This document shows, in pieces, positions 8,071 through 16,774 of a DNA stretch of 64,000 nucleotides (its first letter is position 1; every line of letters starts with the position of its first letter). The DNA comes from Clostridia bacterium (GTDB lineage: Bacteria > Bacillota > Clostridia > Christensenellales > Aristaeellaceae), in contig JAFYQB010000055.1 of the NCBI GenBank assembly GCA_017547285.1, forward strand, positions 1 through 64,000. The letters run 5' to 3'. A program made the position numbers and the translations under genes. Under the pieces are notes generated by a model. The model was not told the origin of the DNA, did no database searches, and worked only from the letters and a program-made list of their open reading frames with translations.

Positions 8071-9432
8071 ATGGAACTGTGTGGTAAGAAAATCCTGCTG
8101 GTCGGTATGGCGCGCAGCGGTATTGCCGCTGCAGAACTGCTGCAGAAGCGCGGCGCGACAGCTGTTCTGAACGACCGCAAAAAGGAAAGCGATTTTGGTA
8201 CCGACCTGGACGGTCTCAAGGCCATTGGCTGTGAATTCCGTCTGGGCGAGGATCCTGTTGCGCTGCTTGGCGAAGTGGACGGTCTGGTCATCAGCCCCGG
8301 CGTGCCGATCACTGCGCCCGTGGTAACTGCCGCAAAGGAAAAGGGCATTCCTATGGTGGGCGAGATGGAACTGGCGGCTTCCCTTTTGAGCAGCTCCTAT
8401 GTGGCCATTTCCGGCACCAACGGCAAGACCACCACCACTACGCTGGTGGGCAAGATTTTTGAAAATGCAGGCCGTGTTACCCATGTGGCCGGCAATATCG
8501 GCTATCCTGTTTCTGCGGTCGCCATGAACGACCGCAAAGAAGATATGAGCGTGATCGAAGTGTCAAGCTTCCAGCTGGAAAGCATTGATACTTTCCATCC
8601 GCGCGTAGCCGCTTTGCTCAATATCACCGAGGATCATCTCAACCGTCATGGAACGATGGCCGAGTATATCCGCCTGAAAAAGCGCATTTTTGAAAACCAG
8701 ACCGCCGAGGATTACGCAGTGCTGAATATGGACGATCCGGAACTGATGAAAATGGTTCCCGATCTCAAGGCGCAGGTTGCCTTCTTCAGCCGCACGCAGA
8801 AGGTGGAAAACGGCGCGTTTGTGGAGGACGGCAAGATCGTCTGGCAGTGGAAGGGCGCACGCCGCGTGATCTGTGACGCGGATCAGATTCTGATCCCCGG
8901 CCCGCACAACCTTGAAAATGCGCTGGCTGCGACAGCCATGACCTGTGTGCTTGGTGTTCCGTCTCCCGTGATCCGCCATACGCTTATGAGCTTTACCGGC
9001 GTGGAGCATCGCATTGAAAAGGTGCGCGTGTTTGAAGGTGTTACCTACATCAACGACTCCAAGGGCACCAATGTGGATTCTACCATCAAGGCCGTGCAGA
9101 GCATGAAGGCGCCCACGGTCATCCTGCTGGGCGGCTATGACAAGCATACCGATTTTATGCCCCTGTGCCGCGAGATGGTGGCTTCCGGTCAGATCGCTCA
9201 TGCGGTTGTGTTGGGCGAAACCGCCCGCCAGATCCGCGAACAGCTGGAAGAAGTCGGCTATACCGCCATTACCCGTGCCTACAGCATGCAGGACGCGGTA
9301 GATAAGGCGCGCAGTCTGGCGGTTGCGGGCGGCAACGTGCTGCTCTCTCCTGCCTGCGCCAGCTTTGACATGTTCCGCGATTATGAGGAGCGCGGCAGGG
9401 TGTTTAAGGAGATCGTGAATCAGCTGAAGTAA
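8071..9432 (+). CDS. murD: MurD, UDP-MurNAc-L-alanine:D-glutamate ligase
   Basis: The protein has 453 residues, the usual MurD length. The N-terminal Rossmann-like domain starts KKILLVGMARSGIAAAE and the ATP-binding P-loop is SGTNGKTTTT (about 113-122). The central domain has EVSSFQLE and NITEDHLNRHG. The C-terminal domain has NDSKGTN and LSPACASFDMF. It adds D-glutamate to UDP-MurNAc-L-Ala in the cytoplasm. The stop codon sits 8 bases before a hairpin that takes in the ftsW ribosome binding site, which suggests translational coupling to the next gene. Confidence 0.96.
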   Translation: MELCGKKILLVGMARSGIAAAELLQKRGATAVLNDRKKESDFGTDLDGLKAIGCEFRLGEDPVALLGEVDGLVISPGVPITAPVVTAAKEKGIPMVGEMELAASLLSSSYVAISGTNGKTTTTTLVGKIFENAGRVTHVAGNIGYPVSAVAMNDRKEDMSVIEVSSFQLESIDTFHPRVAALLNITEDHLNRHGTMAEYIRLKKRIFENQTAEDYAVLNMDDPELMKMVPDLKAQVAFFSRTQKVENGAFVEDGKIVWQWKGARRVICDADQILIPGPHNLENALAATAMTCVLGVPSPVIRHTLMSFTGVEHRIEKVRVFEGVTYINDSKGTNVDSTIKAVQSMKAPTVILLGGYDKHTDFMPLCREMVASGQIAHAVVLGETARQIREQLEEVGYTAITRAYSMQDAVDKARSLAVAGGNVLLSPACASFDMFRDYEERGRVFKEIVNQLK

Positions 9433-9439
9433 CCCATAG

Positions 9440-9510
9440 AAAACCCTTCCCTGCGTGGAGGCGATGCATACAGAAGATAAAGCATCTGTTTCCATCGAAG
9501 GGAGGGTTTT
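9440..9510 (+). promoter_or_regulatory. Terminator-like hairpin that sequesters the ftsW ribosome binding site
   Basis: AAAACCCTTCCCT (9440-9452) pairs with AGGGAGGGTTTT (9499-9510), giving 12 pairs with one bulge. An inner stem GATGC/GCATC (9463-9467, 9482-9486) shortens the loop. The 3' arm contains GGAGGG, the binding site for the TTG at 9512, and is followed by a T run. The 5' arm begins 8 bases after the murD stop, within the footprint of a terminating ribosome. Confidence 0.6.
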
Positions 9511-9511
9511 T

Positions 9512-10651
9512 TTGAACCAGCCGAAACCGCTGTTTGCGGATCGATATCTGAAAAAACATCGTACAGGCGTGGATCATACGCTGCTTGCGGTGCTGGCACT
9601 GCTGCTGATGGGCGGCTTGCTTACACTGTTCAGCGCTACGTATTACAAGGCTGTCCAGAGCGGTGATGCGCTGCTGGAAGTGAAACGGCAGCTGGTTGGC
9701 ATCGCTCTGGGAGCGGTGCTTATGCTGGTTACCAGCCGCATTCCCTACGCATTCTGGCGTGATCCGCGCGTGGTGGTTGGGGCGCTGGCGGCCAGCTATG
9801 TACTGCTGATTCTGGTTATTATTCCGGGGATCGGCGTGTTCTTGAACGGATCAAGAAGGTGGCTGAATATTGCAGGCATGAGTTTTCAGCCATCTGAAGT
9901 GGCAAAGATCGCTTCTGTGCTGTATCTGGCTTCCACACTCAGCTTCCGTCTGGGTCAGGTGGAACATTTCTGGAAAGGGATTGTGCCGCTGCTGATCGTG
10001 CCTGGCCTCATGTTTCTGCTGATCCTGGAACAACCGAATCTGTCCACAGCGGGCAGCATTGTGATCGTAGCGGTTCTGATGATGCTGCTGGCAGGGGCGA
10101 AATGGGGGCATCTGACCTTCATGGGAGTCGCCGGTTTCTGCCTGGGAGCGGTCTATGCGTGGACGGAACCCTACCGACGCGAGCGTCTGCTTTCTTTCCG
10201 GGATCCTTTTGCGCAGATGAGCGATGAAGGATATCAGCTTTCACAGTCACTGATTGCCATCGGCTCGGGCGGCCTGTTCGGGCGTGGACTGGGGCAGGGC
10301 AGGCAGAAGTTCAGCTTTCTGCCATATCCGGAAAGTGACTTCATCTTTGCCATCGTAGGCGAGGATTTCGGCTTGTTCGGCTGTGTGATTGTGATCCTGC
10401 TGTTTGTGGCCTTTGCATTCGCAGGCATGCGCATCGCTGTCAGCTGTCCGGACCGTTACGGCTGCCTGCTGGCGGCGGGATTGACGGCCATGATCAGCGT
10501 GCAGGCGGTGCTCAACATCGCCGTGGTGATCGGCGTAATGCCCACAACAGGTCTGCCGTTGCCGTTTTTCAGCGCAGGCGGTACGTCCATTTCTCTTTTG
10601 ATGGCTTCCACCGGTATCATTCTCAGTGTATCCCGTTCGTCGCAAAGATGA
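9512..10651 (+). CDS. ftsW: FtsW, SEDS-family septal peptidoglycan glycosyltransferase
   Basis: FtsW polymerises lipid II at the septum with its partner class B PBP. From the TTG at 9512 the product has 379 residues and about ten transmembrane segments. Typical SEDS segments are NGSRRWL, FQPSEVAK, EDFGLFG and PFFSAGGTS. The TTG start is preferred because GGAGGG (9501-9506) lies 5 bases upstream. An in-frame ATG at 9464 has GGAGG only about 2 bases away, and a GTG at 9455 is also in frame. Either would add 16 or more residues (MHTEDKASV), which do not look conserved. No murG follows, unlike most clusters, and murA comes next. Confidence 0.93.
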   Translation: MNQPKPLFADRYLKKHRTGVDHTLLAVLALLLMGGLLTLFSATYYKAVQSGDALLEVKRQLVGIALGAVLMLVTSRIPYAFWRDPRVVVGALAASYVLLILVIIPGIGVFLNGSRRWLNIAGMSFQPSEVAKIASVLYLASTLSFRLGQVEHFWKGIVPLLIVPGLMFLLILEQPNLSTAGSIVIVAVLMMLLAGAKWGHLTFMGVAGFCLGAVYAWTEPYRRERLLSFRDPFAQMSDEGYQLSQSLIAIGSGGLFGRGLGQGRQKFSFLPYPESDFIFAIVGEDFGLFGCVIVILLFVAFAFAGMRIAVSCPDRYGCLLAAGLTAMISVQAVLNIAVVIGVMPTTGLPLPFFSAGGTSISLLMASTGIILSVSRSSQR

Positions 10652-10719
10652 GCTTTTCTTTCACACAATGTCGGGCATGACATAGGATGCTGCATGGAAT
10701 GCTTGACGGAGGTGGAATG

Positions 10720-11982
10720 ATGAGCGTCCTGCGAATTTGCGGAGGCAGACGTTTGGAAGGAGAATGGACGGTTCACAGCGCGAAAAACGCTGTTTTGCCC
10801 ATTATGGCCGCGTCTATTCTGACGGACGAAAAAACGGTATTGACAGACTGCCCTCTTTTAAGCGATATTGGATATATGGGCGATATTCTGGAAACGCTGG
10901 GTTGCCGGGTGGAACGGCGGGCAGGCAGTATACATATTGATCCGCAGGGGTTGTGCAGTTGGGAAATGCCTGATGCGCTTTCCAAAAAAATTCGTTCATC
11001 CATTTTTCTGATGGGGCCCATTCTGGCTCGTTTTGGCAAAGCAGCGGTTACTTTCCCGGGCGGCTGCGAAATCGGGCTCAGACCCATCGATCTGCATCTG
11101 AGCGGACTGCGGCAATTAGGGGTTGACATTCGTGAAGAGGGCGGGATGATCTACTGCGACGGCAGCTGCATGAAGGCCGGAACGGTTCATTTTGATTATC
11201 CCAGCGTCGGCGCAACGGAAAACGTGATGATGGCGGCTGTGCTTTTACCGGGAAGGACCGTGCTGCACAATGTGGCCCGCGAGCCGGAAATTGTGGATTT
11301 GCAGCAGTTCCTTCGAAAAATGGGCGCGGACGTAAACGGTGCAGGCACCCACACCATTGTGGTAGAGGGCGTTCACAAGCTGCATGGCGTTGACTATCAG
11401 CCCATGGCTGACCGTATTGTGGCAGGCACACTGCTGGCAGCTGCGGCTGCAACAGGAGGCAGCATCCGCCTGTACAGAACTCCGTGTGCGGAATTGTGCG
11501 CTGTGTTTGCCAAACTGCGGGAAATGGGCTGTGCGATCTGTGAACAGGATCAGACTGCTGTTTTGCAGGCCCCGTCCCGCCTGAATGCGTTTGCACTGCT
11601 GCAAACGCAGCCTCATCCTGGATTCCCTACGGATATGCAGGTGCAAATGCTTGCTTTGGCGGCAATGGCAAAGGAAACTTCTGTGGTTGTGGAGAATGTA
11701 TTTGAGAACCGGTTTACCCACGCGGGGGATCTGAACCGCATGGGCGCGGATATCTGGGTGAACGGGCGCACTGCTGTGGTCAAGGGCACGGAAAGGCTTT
11801 TTGGCACAAAGGTGGCCGCGCGCGATCTGCGCGGCGGAGCGGCGCTGGCGATTGCAGCGCTGGCAGCAGAAGGCGAAACCACGATCGAACGTGCCGAACT
11901 GATCGACAGGGGATATGAACGGCTGGAGGAAATGCTGAGCGCTTTGGGCGCACAGGCCAGCCGCATGGATACAGGCGTATAA
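10720..11982 (+). CDS. murA: MurA, UDP-GlcNAc 1-carboxyvinyltransferase
   Basis: This is the first committed step of peptidoglycan synthesis, adding enolpyruvyl from PEP to UDP-GlcNAc. From the ATG at 10720 the product has 420 residues, exactly the family length. The substrate-binding SAKNA places Lys22 and Asn23 at the usual positions. The active loop FPGGCEIGLRP carries Cys116, the residue alkylated by fosfomycin, so the enzyme should be sensitive. The C-terminal DRGYERLEE is also typical. An adjacent ATG at 10717 is only 3 bases from the GGAGGTGG site, so 10720 is preferred. Its place after ftsW, where murG is usual, is the common Clostridia variant with murA in the cluster. Confidence 0.95.
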   Translation: MSVLRICGGRRLEGEWTVHSAKNAVLPIMAASILTDEKTVLTDCPLLSDIGYMGDILETLGCRVERRAGSIHIDPQGLCSWEMPDALSKKIRSSIFLMGPILARFGKAAVTFPGGCEIGLRPIDLHLSGLRQLGVDIREEGGMIYCDGSCMKAGTVHFDYPSVGATENVMMAAVLLPGRTVLHNVAREPEIVDLQQFLRKMGADVNGAGTHTIVVEGVHKLHGVDYQPMADRIVAGTLLAAAAATGGSIRLYRTPCAELCAVFAKLREMGCAICEQDQTAVLQAPSRLNAFALLQTQPHPGFPTDMQVQMLALAAMAKETSVVVENVFENRFTHAGDLNRMGADIWVNGRTAVVKGTERLFGTKVAARDLRGGAALAIAALAAEGETTIERAELIDRGYERLEEMLSALGAQASRMDTGV

Positions 11983-12003
11983 AACGCCGGGAGGATGCAA
12001 TAC

Positions 12004-12900
12004 ATGAGCTGGAAAAGCAAAAGAAGGGCGGCTGAGCAGCAGCCGGAGGAAGCCTTCGAAGCCTACGGGGAATATCAGTATACTTATCAGCCGCAGGAGG
12101 ATCAGCCCTCCTCTGCGGCTGCGGCGGAACGCGCGCGTCAGGCGCATGTCAGGCGAAAAAATCACGTGTTTTTTCGCTTCTTGCTGCTTTTGGCCATTGT
12201 GACGGTTGGCGTGGTGGTTGCTCAGCAAACGCTTTTCAGGCTGGAAACGGTTTATGTGATCGGCAATCAGGAAAAAACGCCTCAGCAGGTGGTTATTTCC
12301 TCCGGGCTGGCCCGCGGCCAGAACATGCTCAACATCGAAGAAACGGATGTTGCAAAGCGCATGGCGGAGGATCATACCATCATTTTCAAAGGAATGCAGA
12401 AGGAATATCCGTCCACCATTCATCTCTACATTGAAGAACGCAAAACCGTTGCGACCATGCAGTGGCTGGGAATGCTGTATACGCTGGATGGTCAGGGCAT
12501 GGTGATGAAAATGGAAAATTCCTCCATCCTTCCGCAGGGCCTTCCGGTGGTAACAGGCTTCAAGGCCAGCAGCGTGACCGTGGGCCAGCTGCTTGGGCTC
12601 AAGGACATAACACAAATGGAAGCCTATCAGACCGTGATGTATGAACTGAGCCAGCAGATCTATGCGGATCAGGTGTCAGAAATCAACCTTGCCGATCCTG
12701 AAAACATCTATCTGGTTACGCTGGAGGGCGTAACAGCCCGCCTTGGAAGCGCAGAATGGATGGAAGGAAAAATAGGCGCTGTCAAAACCTGCATGGGTTA
12801 TCTGCGCCAGCTGGGCAAGACGGATGGCGTGCTGGATGTGGCGGATGTGACGGATTTGCAAAACGCGGAAAACGAAGCAAAATATATGCCGGAAGACTGA
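12004..12900 (+). CDS. divIB: FtsQ/DivIB division protein with POTRA domain
   Basis: The protein has 298 residues. A cytoplasmic tail of about 55 residues rich in Gln and Glu precedes one membrane segment (about 56-76, FFRFLLLLAIVTVGVVVA). A POTRA domain follows (FRLETVYVIGNQ through LYIEERKTVATM), then the FtsQ-type beta domain with LYTLDGQGMV. DivIB/FtsQ recruits and regulates FtsL, DivIC and the septal synthase. The ATG at 12004 is chosen because GGGAGG (11989-11994) lies 9 bases upstream; the ATG at 11995 directly abuts that site. It ends 187 bases before ftsA, a gap that has its own promoter. Confidence 0.9.
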   Translation: MSWKSKRRAAEQQPEEAFEAYGEYQYTYQPQEDQPSSAAAAERARQAHVRRKNHVFFRFLLLLAIVTVGVVVAQQTLFRLETVYVIGNQEKTPQQVVISSGLARGQNMLNIEETDVAKRMAEDHTIIFKGMQKEYPSTIHLYIEERKTVATMQWLGMLYTLDGQGMVMKMENSSILPQGLPVVTGFKASSVTVGQLLGLKDITQMEAYQTVMYELSQQIYADQVSEINLADPENIYLVTLEGVTARLGSAEWMEGKIGAVKTCMGYLRQLGKTDGVLDVADVTDLQNAENEAKYMPED

Positions 12901-12960
12901 AAAGAATGTCAGTTTTTACAAGTGTGTTTTCAAATTCATGAAAAAAAGGCAGGATTACGC

Positions 12961-13056
12961 TTGCGTATTTATGCCAAAACGGTTACAATAAATAATGGTA
13001 GTTTGGGTGCTTTGTATTGCGGGCGCCCTTCCCGCCGTTGCAAGAATACCAACGGC
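12961..13056 (+). promoter_or_regulatory. Promoter and leader hairpin upstream of ftsA
   Basis: TTGCGT (12961-12966) and TACAAT (12984-12989) are spaced by 17 bases, a good sigma-A-type promoter. Downstream, GCCGTTG (13034-13040) and CAACGGC (13050-13056) form a perfect 7-bp stem with a 9-base loop. This allows ftsA-ftsZ to be transcribed apart from the upstream wall genes. Confidence 0.65.
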
Positions 13057-13087
13057 TGATACCTGATGAACAGGGGAATGCTTTATT

Positions 13088-14278
13088 ATGAAATCTACTA
13101 TCGCAGCCATTGATTTTGGCACAAGCAAAATCGTGACGCTGGTAGCCGAGGACAGCGGCAGCCGGCGCTGCGACATCGTTGGCGCAGGCACTGCCTCCTA
13201 CGAAGGTTTTCTGGATGGAGAATGGAATGACGCCGCCAATCTGAACGAAGCGATTCAGAAGTCTGTCACCGAGGCGGAAACGCAGGCGAAACGCAAGATC
13301 CGCGAGATCAATGTGGGTGTTCCGGGTGAGTTTACCCGCGTATACGCCGTGGAAGCCAGCGTAACCGTTCAGGGTGCAGATCCTCATGTAACGCCCAAAC
13401 ATGTGGAAAAAATCTTTACGGAAGCGGACAAGCTGCTGTCCCCTGTGCGCGGCGTGGTGATCCACCGCAGCCCTGCCTGGTTTATGGTGGACGGCGGCAA
13501 AAAAACGCTGGAGCCCGTTGGCATGAAGGGCACGGAACTGAAGGCGCTGGTCAGCTTTGTGGTGGCTGATACCTTCTTCCTGGATGACGTGATGGCCCGT
13601 CTGCACGATATGAACATCACCGTCAGCGGCTTCTTCTCCAGCTGCACCGGCGAAGCCATGCTCTACCTGCTGGAGGAAGAGCGTGACCGTACTGCCATCC
13701 TCATCGATATCGGCTATCTGTGCACGGACGTTATGGCGGTGGAAGGCGATGCTATTATTTTCCAGAAGACGCTGCCGGTAGGCGGCGGCCATATTGCTGC
13801 TGATGTTTCCGAGGGCCTCAATATCCGTCTGGAAGCGGCCGAGCAGATCAAACGCGAGTACGTGTATGGAATTTCCACCATCACGCAATCCTATGACGTG
13901 AGCGGTGAAGGCATCAAGACCGAAACCTACACGCAGGAGCAGGTTGCAGCTGTGCTGGAACCCCGTGTGGATGAAATTGCCGATATGATCCGGGAATGCC
14001 TGGAGGACAGCGGCATCAAGCTGGGCAACTGGTCTGCCGTTTACCTGACCGGCGGCGGACTCAGCCTTAACCGCGGCGGCCGTGACTATCTGTCCGCCAA
14101 GCTGGAGCGTCCTGTGCGCGACACTGTCAAGCGCACCAACAAGCTTTCCAGCCCCATTTATGCCAGCGCCATGGGCCTGCTGGATCTGATTATGGATACC
14201 ATCGAATCCCGCAACGCGCCTGCCACCGGTGTTTCCGGCAGCGTGAAGGAGTTTTTCAGGAGCCTGCTGGGCGGCTGA
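13088..14278 (+). CDS. ftsA: FtsA, actin-like membrane tether of the Z ring
   Basis: The protein has 396 residues. The actin-fold phosphate loop is AIDFGTSKIV near the N-terminus; the second, ILIDIGYLCTDV, lies near 200-211 and the adenosine motif VYLTGGGLSL near 318. The last residues, GSVKEFFRSLLGG, form a short amphipathic helix like the membrane-targeting end of FtsA. FtsA anchors FtsZ filaments to the membrane and recruits the later division proteins. It is somewhat shorter than B. subtilis FtsA (about 440 residues). The ftsZ gene follows after 46 bases with its own GGAGG site. Confidence 0.94.
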   Translation: MKSTIAAIDFGTSKIVTLVAEDSGSRRCDIVGAGTASYEGFLDGEWNDAANLNEAIQKSVTEAETQAKRKIREINVGVPGEFTRVYAVEASVTVQGADPHVTPKHVEKIFTEADKLLSPVRGVVIHRSPAWFMVDGGKKTLEPVGMKGTELKALVSFVVADTFFLDDVMARLHDMNITVSGFFSSCTGEAMLYLLEEERDRTAILIDIGYLCTDVMAVEGDAIIFQKTLPVGGGHIAADVSEGLNIRLEAAEQIKREYVYGISTITQSYDVSGEGIKTETYTQEQVAAVLEPRVDEIADMIRECLEDSGIKLGNWSAVYLTGGGLSLNRGGRDYLSAKLERPVRDTVKRTNKLSSPIYASAMGLLDLIMDTIESRNAPATGVSGSVKEFFRSLLGG

Positions 14279-14324
14279 TGCCGTGCAAAAGGCAGCATTT
14301 GATAAAGTGCAGGAGGATTGAACA

Positions 14325-15788
14325 ATGCTTGAATTTCAGATTGAAGATCAGCTGAGTTTTGCTACCATCAAGGTCATTGGCTGCGGCGGCGCCGGCAACA
14401 ACGCCATCAACCGCATGGTGGACGCCGGTCTGAAGGGCGTTGATTTTATCGCCATCAATACCGACCGTCAGGCTCTGGCAATGAGCAAGGCCACCACCAC
14501 GATCCAGATCGGCGAGAAACTGACCAAGGGTCTGGGCGCTGGCGCTGTGCCTGATGTAGGCCGCCGTGCTGCTGAAGAAAGCCGCGAAGAGATTGCTGCC
14601 GCCATTAAGGGCGCGGATCTGGTGTTCGTTACCGCAGGTATGGGCGGCGGCACCGGTACCGGCGCGGCCCCCGTTGTGGCAGAGATCGCCCGCGATATGA
14701 ACTGCCTGACCATTGCCGTGGTCACCAAGCCTTTTGCCTTTGAAGGCAAGCAGCGTATGAAAAATGCCGAAATGGGCATGATCGACCTGAAGCAGCGTGT
14801 GGACACGCTGGTGGTTATCCCCAATGACCGTCTGCTGCAGGTGGTTACCAAGGGTACTTCCATGCTGGAGGCTTTCCGCATTGCGGATGATGTGCTCCGT
14901 CAGGGCATTCAGGGCATCAGCGACCTGATCGCTGTGCCTGCGCTGATCAACCTGGACTTTGCCGACGTGAAGACGGTTATGGAGTCCGGCGGCATGGCTC
15001 ACATGGGTATCGGCATCGGCAAGGGCGAAAACCGTATGGTGGAAGCCGCCAAGAATGCCATTTCCAGCCCGCTGCTTGAAACCAATATCGACGGCGCGCG
15101 TTCGGTGCTTATCAACATCACCGGCGGCGAGGATATGAGCATCATCGATATCAATGAAGCTGCCAACCTGGTTATGCAGGCGGCGGACAGCGAAGCCAAC
15201 ATCATCTTCGGTGCCGGCATCGACGAGCGTCTGCAGGATGAGGTTCGCATCACTGTTATCGCTACCGGTTTCGAAAAGACGCCCTTCCCCAGGAAGGAAG
15301 AAAAGAAAAAGTCTTCCGGCGAACGCGACTGGACCCGCAGCTTCGGCGGCAGCGCCTTTGGCGCCGGCCCCATGGTTCAGCAGGAATATGCAGCGCCTTC
15401 TTACGAGGATATGAGCTTCAATATGCCCATGGATGAAGAAAATATGGGCGGTTTTGGCTACAACATGGGCGGCAGCGCCGTTCCTACTCCCGCTGCCATG
15501 CCGCAGATGATGCAGCAGCAGGGCTATGCCAATCCTTACACTCAGCCTTATCAGGCGAATCAGTTCGGCCAGGCTGACTATGGCACACCTTTCCAGAGTG
15601 CGCCCCAGCAGCCCGTTCAGGCTCAGATGGAGTATGCTCAGCCGTATCAGGCCATGCAGCCTGTGCAGCAGCCCGAACCGACGCCCGTGCAGCAGCCTGT
15701 CCAGCCTCAGCCTGTGCCCCAGCAGCCTGCTGTGGAACGCAACAGCCTTGGCGTTCCTGCTTTCCTGCGCCGTCCTACCCGCAAGTAA
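14325..15788 (+). CDS. ftsZ: FtsZ, tubulin-like division GTPase
   Basis: The protein has 487 residues. The GTPase domain begins with [15 protein letters not shown] and has the tubulin signature GGGTGTG (about 107-113) and NLDFADV, the T7 synergy loop. After about residue 330 comes an unusually long linker rich in Gln and Pro, with many QQP repeats. The chain ends in [12 protein letters not shown], the conserved C-terminal peptide that binds FtsA and other partners. Bacillus FtsZ is 382 residues, so the extra length is nearly all linker. The gene is the last of the cluster and ends at a bidirectional terminator. Confidence 0.97.
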   Translation: MLEFQIEDQLSFATIKVIGCGGAGNNAINRMVDAGLKGVDFIAINTDRQALAMSKATTTIQIGEKLTKGLGAGAVPDVGRRAAEESREEIAAAIKGADLVFVTAGMGGGTGTGAAPVVAEIARDMNCLTIAVVTKPFAFEGKQRMKNAEMGMIDLKQRVDTLVVIPNDRLLQVVTKGTSMLEAFRIADDVLRQGIQGISDLIAVPALINLDFADVKTVMESGGMAHMGIGIGKGENRMVEAAKNAISSPLLETNIDGARSVLINITGGEDMSIIDINEAANLVMQAADSEANIIFGAGIDERLQDEVRITVIATGFEKTPFPRKEEKKKSSGERDWTRSFGGSAFGAGPMVQQEYAAPSYEDMSFNMPMDEENMGGFGYNMGGSAVPTPAAMPQMMQQQGYANPYTQPYQANQFGQADYGTPFQSAPQQPVQAQMEYAQPYQAMQPVQQPEPTPVQQPVQPQPVPQQPAVERNSLGVPAFLRRPTRK

Positions 15789-15800
15789 ATCAAATATCCG

Positions 15801-15836
15801 AAACGCCTCTGCGACAAAAGTCGCAGAGGCGTTTTT
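15801..15836. terminator. Bidirectional terminator between ftsZ and the exonuclease gene
   Basis: AAACGCCTCTGCGA (15801-15814) pairs with TCGCAGAGGCGTTT (15821-15834) around a 6-base loop, with a T run on the plus side. The genes on both sides converge here, and the right edge touches the exonuclease stop codon. Confidence 0.9.
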
Positions 15837-16678
15837 CAGCGCAGTTGAATGGCTTTAAGAACTTGGGTGGTTGTCATATCCGGCAGGAAATATTGCAGCT
15901 CACTCAACGTATAGGGGAGAGGAACGTTTCCTGTCAGGTGAATGAGTTTTTGATTCTGCCGCAGGCGTTCATGATTTTGCCGGATGGATTGTTGGATGCC
16001 TGGTTTTGTGATTTTCTCTGTATGGGCAAGAAGCTGTTCAAGGGAACCAAACTGATGCAGCAGTGCGGCAGCCGTTTTGGGGCCAACACGATCTGCTCCT
16101 TTGATGTTGTCCGAAACATCGCCCGTCAAGGCTTTGAAATCTGCATATTGAGAGGGGAAAATATCAAATTTGTTTTGCAGCCATTCCGGCGTGCAGATGA
16201 CGGTCTTATCACCGCGATACCGCAGGATGGATACCCGTTTGGAAATCAACTGAAAGAAATCACTGTCAAAAGAGGCGATGATGACCTCAAACCCGGTATC
16301 AGCAAGACGGGCGTAGGCTGCCATCCAGTCATCCGTTTCACAGTCTGTGGTTTCGGCATGACGTATCTTCAGGTAATCCAACGCGGCCTTAATGTCCGGC
16401 AGCTGGGAGAAGGGTGTTTCGCTTTCCGGCATCTGACTGTAATCGGTTCGGTTTGCTTTGTAATCTGCATGAATGGCTGAACGCTCGTTTTTGTGTTCAC
16501 CGTCAAACAAAACGGCTGCATGGGTGGGGTTGGTCATACGGATCATTTTGAGCAATGCGCCAACAAAGCCGAGCGTGCCGTGAATGGCTTTCCCTTCAGC
16601 GTTGATGATTCGTGCAGGCATTCCGAAAAACATCTGGAAAAGCAGATTGCTTCCATCCACCAGCAGCAGGCGTTTCAT
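15836..16678 (-). CDS. 5'-3' exonuclease (PolA N-terminal-like, YpcP/ExoIX type)
   Basis: The protein has 280 residues and matches the 5' nuclease domain of DNA polymerase I without polymerase parts. Visible motifs are LLLVDGSNLLFQ, VLFDGEHKNERS, DYKANRTD, ETDDWMAAYA, ASFDSDFFQL, GDVSDNIKGADRVGPKTAAALL. The Asp residues are those that bind the catalytic metals. The helix-hairpin-helix in GADRVGPKTA contacts DNA. Such stand-alone enzymes remove RNA primers and flaps. The ATG at 16678 has AGGAGG 6 bases upstream; an ATG at 16684 abuts that site. The convergent position after ftsZ replaces the sporulation sigma-factor genes often found there in Bacillus. Confidence 0.92.
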   Translation of the reverse strand: MKRLLLVDGSNLLFQMFFGMPARIINAEGKAIHGTLGFVGALLKMIRMTNPTHAAVLFDGEHKNERSAIHADYKANRTDYSQMPESETPFSQLPDIKAALDYLKIRHAETTDCETDDWMAAYARLADTGFEVIIASFDSDFFQLISKRVSILRYRGDKTVICTPEWLQNKFDIFPSQYADFKALTGDVSDNIKGADRVGPKTAAALLHQFGSLEQLLAHTEKITKPGIQQSIRQNHERLRQNQKLIHLTGNVPLPYTLSELQYFLPDMTTTQVLKAIQLR

Positions 16679-16774
16679 AAGCATCCTCCTTTGGTCTGTC
16701 ATAAAAGTATAGCATATGATCCGGTATTTGCACATCAGCGGCGGCATACAATTTCAGGAAGGGGAGGCGATGAA

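Noticed and set aside
5569-8484. Open frame of 971 codons on the minus strand opposite murE, mraY and murD
   Set aside because: It has the composition of an antisense shadow (many His, Gln, Arg), no binding site and no known motif, while the plus strand encodes three well-conserved enzymes.
15440-15760. Gln/Pro-rich repeats near the end of ftsZ considered as a repeat element
   Set aside because: They are in-frame codons of the FtsZ linker, with the C-terminal peptide intact after them.
15836-16678. Exonuclease gene considered as a truncated polA
   Set aside because: It has a proper start, stop and binding site, and stand-alone 5' nucleases of about this length are a known family.
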